Shown here: piece after piece, positions 60,363-64,000 of the stretch
How positions within the stretch are numbered: the first letter of the stretch is position 1
How the letters are laid out: each line of letters opens with the position of its first letter
Assembly (NCBI RefSeq): GCF_017352195.1
Contig: NZ_CP071445.1
Location: 992,001 to 1,056,000, forward strand
DNA: 64,000 nucleotides
Reading direction: 5' to 3'
Source: Sedimentibacter sp. zth1
GTDB lineage: Bacteria > Bacillota > Clostridia > Tissierellales > Sedimentibacteraceae
Program-made: the position numbers and the translations under genes
Notes under the pieces: model-generated
Databases searched by the model: none
Told to the model about the DNA's origin: nothing
What the model saw: the letters and a program-made list of their open reading frames with translations, nothing else

Positions 60363-62514
60363 CTGATGACACCTCCATACTATTAATGTTCTTCATTTTA
60401 GCAATACGATCACTAACAATTTTTGGCGGTTTAACCTTTGGAGCATTAGGATGTAACAACCAAGTTGCCGCTTTATGTGTTGGAGAAATTTCAAACATTG
60501 GTGGTTGTTGTTCAAAATCAATTTGCATAGCATATTTATTTCTCGCTGCAAAAGCATCTCCCACTGGAGGAATAACCATATTAGGTGGTGTGCCAGGTAT
60601 TGCATCAAGTTTTTCTTTTGTTTCCAAGTCAGGCATTGAAGCAAGCAAAGCCCATGTATAAGGATGTGCTGGTTCATAGAAAATTTCATCAGCAGTTCCA
60701 AGTTCAACAACTTTTCCTGCATACATAACTGCAATTTTGTCAGCCATATTAGCAACAACACCCAAATCATGAGTGATAAATATTACAGATAACTCTCTTT
60801 CTTTTTTTAAGTTATTAATTAATTCAAGTATCTGAGCTTGAATAGTAACATCAAGTGCAGTTGTTGGCTCATCACAAATCAAAATATCTGGATTTGCAGC
60901 AAGTGCTATTGCAATAACTATACGTTGACGCATACCTCCTGAAAACTCAAATGGATATTGATAATATCTTTCTCTTGCTTTAGCAATACCAACTTCTTTC
61001 ATAAGTTTAATTGCTTTATTTTTAGCCATTGTATTAGTAACCCTATATGCTATTGCAGAAGCTTTTTCTCCCAAATACTCAATCATGTCAAGAGTTAATT
61101 TATTAAAATCAACACTTTGATTTTTTTCTACAGTATCCTTATATGCATCCAATAAACTTATAATTATTTTTTTGATATTAGATTTAACAAGTTCTAAATC
61201 CACAATTACTGCTGGCGTAACTTTATGAGTTTCCTTACCCTTTGCAGCTAATTTTTTAACTTTTTCAGTTTCTTTTTCAAATTTATTTAAATTTTTCTTA
61301 TTTGATGGTATACCATTAAAATATGAATTTATTTCATAATTCAAGCTAGTATTAAATGTATACGCTTTACTATCTTTCAAAATTGCCAATCTATCAATCG
61401 ATTCATTTACAGCAGCAATCATTTTTTTAGATGCTTCCATACATTTATCTTTGTGTAATTCTTCTACTTCAAAAACATCTAAATTATCTTCTAATACTTT
61501 GATAGCAGCTTTTTTTCCTTCAAAAGCTTTTTTATATGAATATTCAACACCTTTTTCCGCAACATTTACAAAATCTTTCATAAAATTAGCATCTAAAAAA
61601 TCTCTCATTTCTATATTTAAAGCTTTAATATCTTTAACTTTAACGTTTGCATTATCCTTGTGAGTAATATAATATCCCATTGAGAAGAAATCAGGTTTAA
61701 CAAGAGATACCTTTTCATCCAAAATTTCTTTTATCTCAGTCAAAGTTTTTACAATTGATTGTGACTGCTTAATATCAGTATAACTTTTTGCACTTTCTTC
61801 TAATGATTGTATTAATGAAGTGTATTTACTAAAACCTTCTTCAACAACATAGTCATTAATTGAATTTTTTAATAATGGTAGTAAATATTTAATTTGTTCC
61901 TTAATTTCTTTAGGAACTCCATTTACAATGTCAATTAGTAAATCTTCAATTTCATCACTAGCATTATTAGCATTGTTAAAAGCTAAGTTATATTTTCTTT
62001 CCAAAACATTGGATTCTTTTGAAAATTTATTAAATTCATTAATTTTCTCATCAATACCATTTACACCTGCTGCACGCATATTATGTTTTAGTAAATTCAT
62101 TTTATAATCAAATTCCTTTTTAGAAGTTCTTTGATTTGATTTACCATTAAGAATCATTGCCTCAGTAAGTTGTTTACCAATTTTCATAATAGGATTTAAG
62201 CTTGATAATGGATCTTGAAAAATCATAGATAATCTACTACCACGGTAATCATGATATTCTTCTTCAGTTATCTTAAGTAAGTCTTTACCGTCATAGATAA
62301 TTTCTCCACTTTCAACAATACTGTTTGGAGCTAATATACCCATAATTGATTTTGCAGTAACAGATTTACCAGAACCTGACTCACCAACTACTGCTAAAGT
62401 TTCGCCCTTATTTAATTCCAGATTTATATCTCTAACAGCCTTTACAGTTCCATTAGTAGTTCTAAATGAAACCCTAAGGTCTTTAATTTCTATTTTTTTC
62501 TCTTTATTTTCCAT
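60352..62514 (-). CDS. oppD: Oligopeptide ABC transporter ATPase OppD with a 370-residue insertion
   Basis: A 720-aa OppD-like ATPase, twice the usual 330-350. Walker A is GESGSGKS (44-51) and the Q-loop FQDP ends at 102. Then residues about 127-497 are an added, mostly helical, Lys/Glu/Asn-rich region. The ABC signature SGGMRQ is at 525-530, Walker B ILICDEP at 544-550. The C-terminal oligo_HPY part is complete (PTHKAATWLLHP). All ATPase motifs are intact and there is no stop or frameshift, so the insert is a real part of the protein. Insert function is unknown. It drives peptide import with OppF and OppC. Confidence 0.92.
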   Translation of the reverse strand: MENKEKKIEIKDLRVSFRTTNGTVKAVRDINLELNKGETLAVVGESGSGKSVTAKSIMGILAPNSIVESGEIIYDGKDLLKITEEEYHDYRGSRLSMIFQDPLSSLNPIMKIGKQLTEAMILNGKSNQRTSKKEFDYKMNLLKHNMRAAGVNGIDEKINEFNKFSKESNVLERKYNLAFNNANNASDEIEDLLIDIVNGVPKEIKEQIKYLLPLLKNSINDYVVEEGFSKYTSLIQSLEESAKSYTDIKQSQSIVKTLTEIKEILDEKVSLVKPDFFSMGYYITHKDNANVKVKDIKALNIEMRDFLDANFMKDFVNVAEKGVEYSYKKAFEGKKAAIKVLEDNLDVFEVEELHKDKCMEASKKMIAAVNESIDRLAILKDSKAYTFNTSLNYEINSYFNGIPSNKKNLNKFEKETEKVKKLAAKGKETHKVTPAVIVDLELVKSNIKKIIISLLDAYKDTVEKNQSVDFNKLTLDMIEYLGEKASAIAYRVTNTMAKNKAIKLMKEVGIAKARERYYQYPFEFSGGMRQRIVIAIALAANPDILICDEPTTALDVTIQAQILELINNLKKERELSVIFITHDLGVVANMADKIAVMYAGKVVELGTADEIFYEPAHPYTWALLASMPDLETKEKLDAIPGTPPNMVIPPVGDAFAARNKYAMQIDFEQQPPMFEISPTHKAATWLLHPNAPKVKPPKIVSDRIAKMKNINSMEVSSDEQ

Positions 62515-62516
62515 AT

Positions 62517-63989
62517 CTACTCCTCCGAACCTCTTAATGATGGATTAAATGCATCTCTTAGCCCATTTCCAAACAAGTTAAACGAAATCATTAACAATGA
62601 AATAAAAGCTGCTGGGAAAAACAATTCGTGAGGGAATGAAGACAATGATGCCTTCGCATTATTTAGCAATGTACCAACACTAGTCATACCTGAAGTCTGC
62701 AAATCAACAATACCTAAATATGACAACGTAGACTCACCAAATATTACACCAGGTATAAGTAATATAGTAGATGTAATAAATGTTCCCAAAGAGTTCGGTA
62801 ATATATGTTTAAATATTAATCTGTTATCTTTTGCACCAAGTGTTCTAGCTGCTAAAACATATTCTTGTCCTTTAAAACGATAGAATTGTGTTCTCATTCT
62901 GTAAGCAGGTCCAATCCAACCTGTCAAAATAAACGCAAACATAAGTGAAACTAATGGACCAACTTTCTTAGCAAAATAAATTTGGAATAATGAAACAGAA
63001 ATAATCATTGGTATATTCATAATTATTTCAGAAAAACGTTCCATAATTAAGTCTACATAGCCACCATAATATCCTTCAATTGAACCATAAACTGCACCAA
63101 TACAAATATTAATAAATGAAACAAAAATACCTAACAAAAATGAAACTCTAGCTCCACCTGCTAAACGAACCATTATATCTTTTCCAAAATTATCACATCC
63201 AAAAATAAAGCTTGGATGGTGTCCATTTACATATTTATAATATTCATAGTATAAAACACGTACTTGGTACTGTGAGCCACCCATTTTTGATTTATAATAA
63301 CTATATCCATCAGGGCTTGTCTCATCCTTTTTGAATATATTTATAAAATCACCATTTTCATCATATTCGGCTATACCCTTCATATTATGTTTGTACCAAT
63401 AGTTTGCATCTCTTAGAAAACCTGGATTTGCTACTTTTTTAGTATCAATCATTGGAAACATAATTTTTACATCGTTATCTTCCTGATATTGTACTAAACT
63501 ATCAAATTCAGTTTTTGTAAGTCCAACATAAACGTATCCTACTTTTTTATAACTATCAACTTTCATATCGTAAAACTTAGCATTACTATTATTATTACCA
63601 GGAGCATCATATTGCTTTTTCAACTCAACAATAGCTCCTGGAATACCTTTCAAATAATCATAACCCTGTTGGTTTTGAGTGATAGAACTAACACCATCCC
63701 ATATACCAATTTTAGATAATAACTCACTTTTAGGTAAAACATGTGAGTAATATCCATCAATATATTCAGCATCATATTTAGAGAATATAGGAACAAAAAT
63801 AGCAAAAGCTAGTAATAATGTTATAATACAAGCAGCAACAACTGATCCCTTATTCTTTCTAAAACGAATCCATGCATCTTTAAAATAACCAATTGGTTTA
63901 GTATCAAATTTCAAATCATGCAAACTAGAATCTTGTTGTACCAACACAAATTTTTCTGCTGGGATATCTTTAATTTCGTTAATATTCAT
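62517..63989 (-). CDS. oppC: Oligopeptide ABC transporter permease OppC with a large external insert
   Basis: A 490-aa permease, about 190 residues longer than usual OppC. TM1 is at about 49-70 (VVAACIITLLLAFAIFVPIF). Residues about 75-258 form an extracytoplasmic, Tyr/Asp/Lys-rich domain. Then comes the classic core from GCDNFGKDIMVRLAGGARVSFLLG (264 on), with five further TM segments and the EAA loop EYVLAARTLGAKDNRLIFKHILPN. The usual Asp/Asn Gly motifs of DppC are intact. oppB and oppA should lie upstream, outside the right edge. AGGAAA precedes the ATG. Confidence 0.92.
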   Translation of the reverse strand: MNINEIKDIPAEKFVLVQQDSSLHDLKFDTKPIGYFKDAWIRFRKNKGSVVAACIITLLLAFAIFVPIFSKYDAEYIDGYYSHVLPKSELLSKIGIWDGVSSITQNQQGYDYLKGIPGAIVELKKQYDAPGNNNSNAKFYDMKVDSYKKVGYVYVGLTKTEFDSLVQYQEDNDVKIMFPMIDTKKVANPGFLRDANYWYKHNMKGIAEYDENGDFINIFKKDETSPDGYSYYKSKMGGSQYQVRVLYYEYYKYVNGHHPSFIFGCDNFGKDIMVRLAGGARVSFLLGIFVSFINICIGAVYGSIEGYYGGYVDLIMERFSEIIMNIPMIISVSLFQIYFAKKVGPLVSLMFAFILTGWIGPAYRMRTQFYRFKGQEYVLAARTLGAKDNRLIFKHILPNSLGTFITSTILLIPGVIFGESTLSYLGIVDLQTSGMTSVGTLLNNAKASLSSFPHELFFPAAFISLLMISFNLFGNGLRDAFNPSLRGSEE

Positions 63990-64000
63990 TTGTTTTTCCT

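Noticed and set aside
60393-60770. A 125-codon minus-strand open frame in another frame of oppD
   Set aside because: It lies entirely inside oppD; composition (Leu/Met/Gln-rich) is that of a frame-shifted reading of the real gene.
1-64000. Mobile elements, CRISPR arrays, tRNA genes, prophage genes
   Set aside because: I looked for transposases, direct repeat arrays with spacers, integrases with att sites and cloverleaf sequences and found none; the only integrase-like gene is the chromosomal xerD.

Overview
The window is a stretch of chromosome from an anaerobic, endospore-forming, low-GC Gram-positive bacterium of class Clostridia. The base composition is strongly AT-rich. There is a complete spoIIIAA-AH operon, spo0A, spoIVB, a probable spoIIM, dacF, yqfC/yqfD and a ytfJ-like gene. 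There are also ferredoxin-dependent enzymes: a four-subunit 2-oxoacid:ferredoxin oxidoreductase and a trimeric [FeFe] hydrogenase. A Peptostreptococcales/Tissierellales-type organism is my best guess, but the order cannot be fixed from the sequence alone. Every convincing gene lies on the minus strand, so transcription runs from high to low coordinates. This fits one replichore arm with co-oriented housekeeping genes. I see no mobile element, CRISPR array, tRNA or rRNA.

Layout in the direction of transcription (right to left). 64000-58.7 kb: an oligopeptide ABC transporter (oppC, oppD, oppF, all with unusual insertions) and a DUF3899 membrane protein. 58.7-53.2 kb: a T-box-controlled asnS, an aminopeptidase P with an 8-bp tandem repeat in its leader, then mtaB and hinT. 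52.9-41.3 kb: the conserved block rpsU-yqeY-yqfC-yqfD-phoH-ybeY-(DUF3048)-cdd-era-recO-(DUF4342)-glyS-ccpN-ppsR-dgt. The ccpN-like gene appears to use an AUU start codon. 41.3-36.3 kb: dnaG-rpoD-trmK-nif3 and the RNase P RNA gene rnpB. 36.2-30.4 kb: an unrecognised 75-aa gene, then spoIIIAA-AH, asp23 and nusB. 30.0-23.0 kb: a TsaD/Kae1-family paralogue, xseA, xseB, a 330-bp gene-free leader, argR, recN, spoIVB and spo0A. 23.0-14.8 kb: nudF, spoIIM, a catalytically odd xerD, deoB, a dCMP deaminase, dacF, scpA, scpB, ytfI, ytfJ and a second D,D-carboxypeptidase. 14.5-10.4 kb: hydC-hydB-hydA. 10.3-9.0 kb: rluB and an MnmM/YtqB-type methyltransferase. 8.8-5.2 kb: korDABC and an RpiR regulator. 5.1-1 kb: aroH-cmk-plsC-ispH-S1 and two overlapping M42 peptidase genes.

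How the genes fit together. The oxoacid oxidoreductase reduces ferredoxin. The HydABC hydrogenase can combine that ferredoxin with NADH to release H2. A Rex-like operator sits just upstream of the hyd promoter, and a pair of direct repeats overlaps the kor promoter whose last gene is an RpiR repressor. The sporulation genes cover the master regulator (Spo0A), engulfment (SpoIIM, SpoIIIA channel), the sigma-K checkpoint protease (SpoIVB) and spore wall enzymes.

The most unusual signals are at the RNA level: a near-perfect hairpin enclosing the dacF ribosome-binding site and start codon, intrinsic-terminator hairpins directly before the spoIIM and ytfI starts, and the AUU start of ccpN. At the protein level the odd ones are XerD with Lys and Gln at catalytic Arg and His positions, a carboxypeptidase with KIG instead of KTG, and an OppD carrying about 370 extra residues inside its ATPase domain. 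I cannot point to one wholly new multi-gene system in this window.
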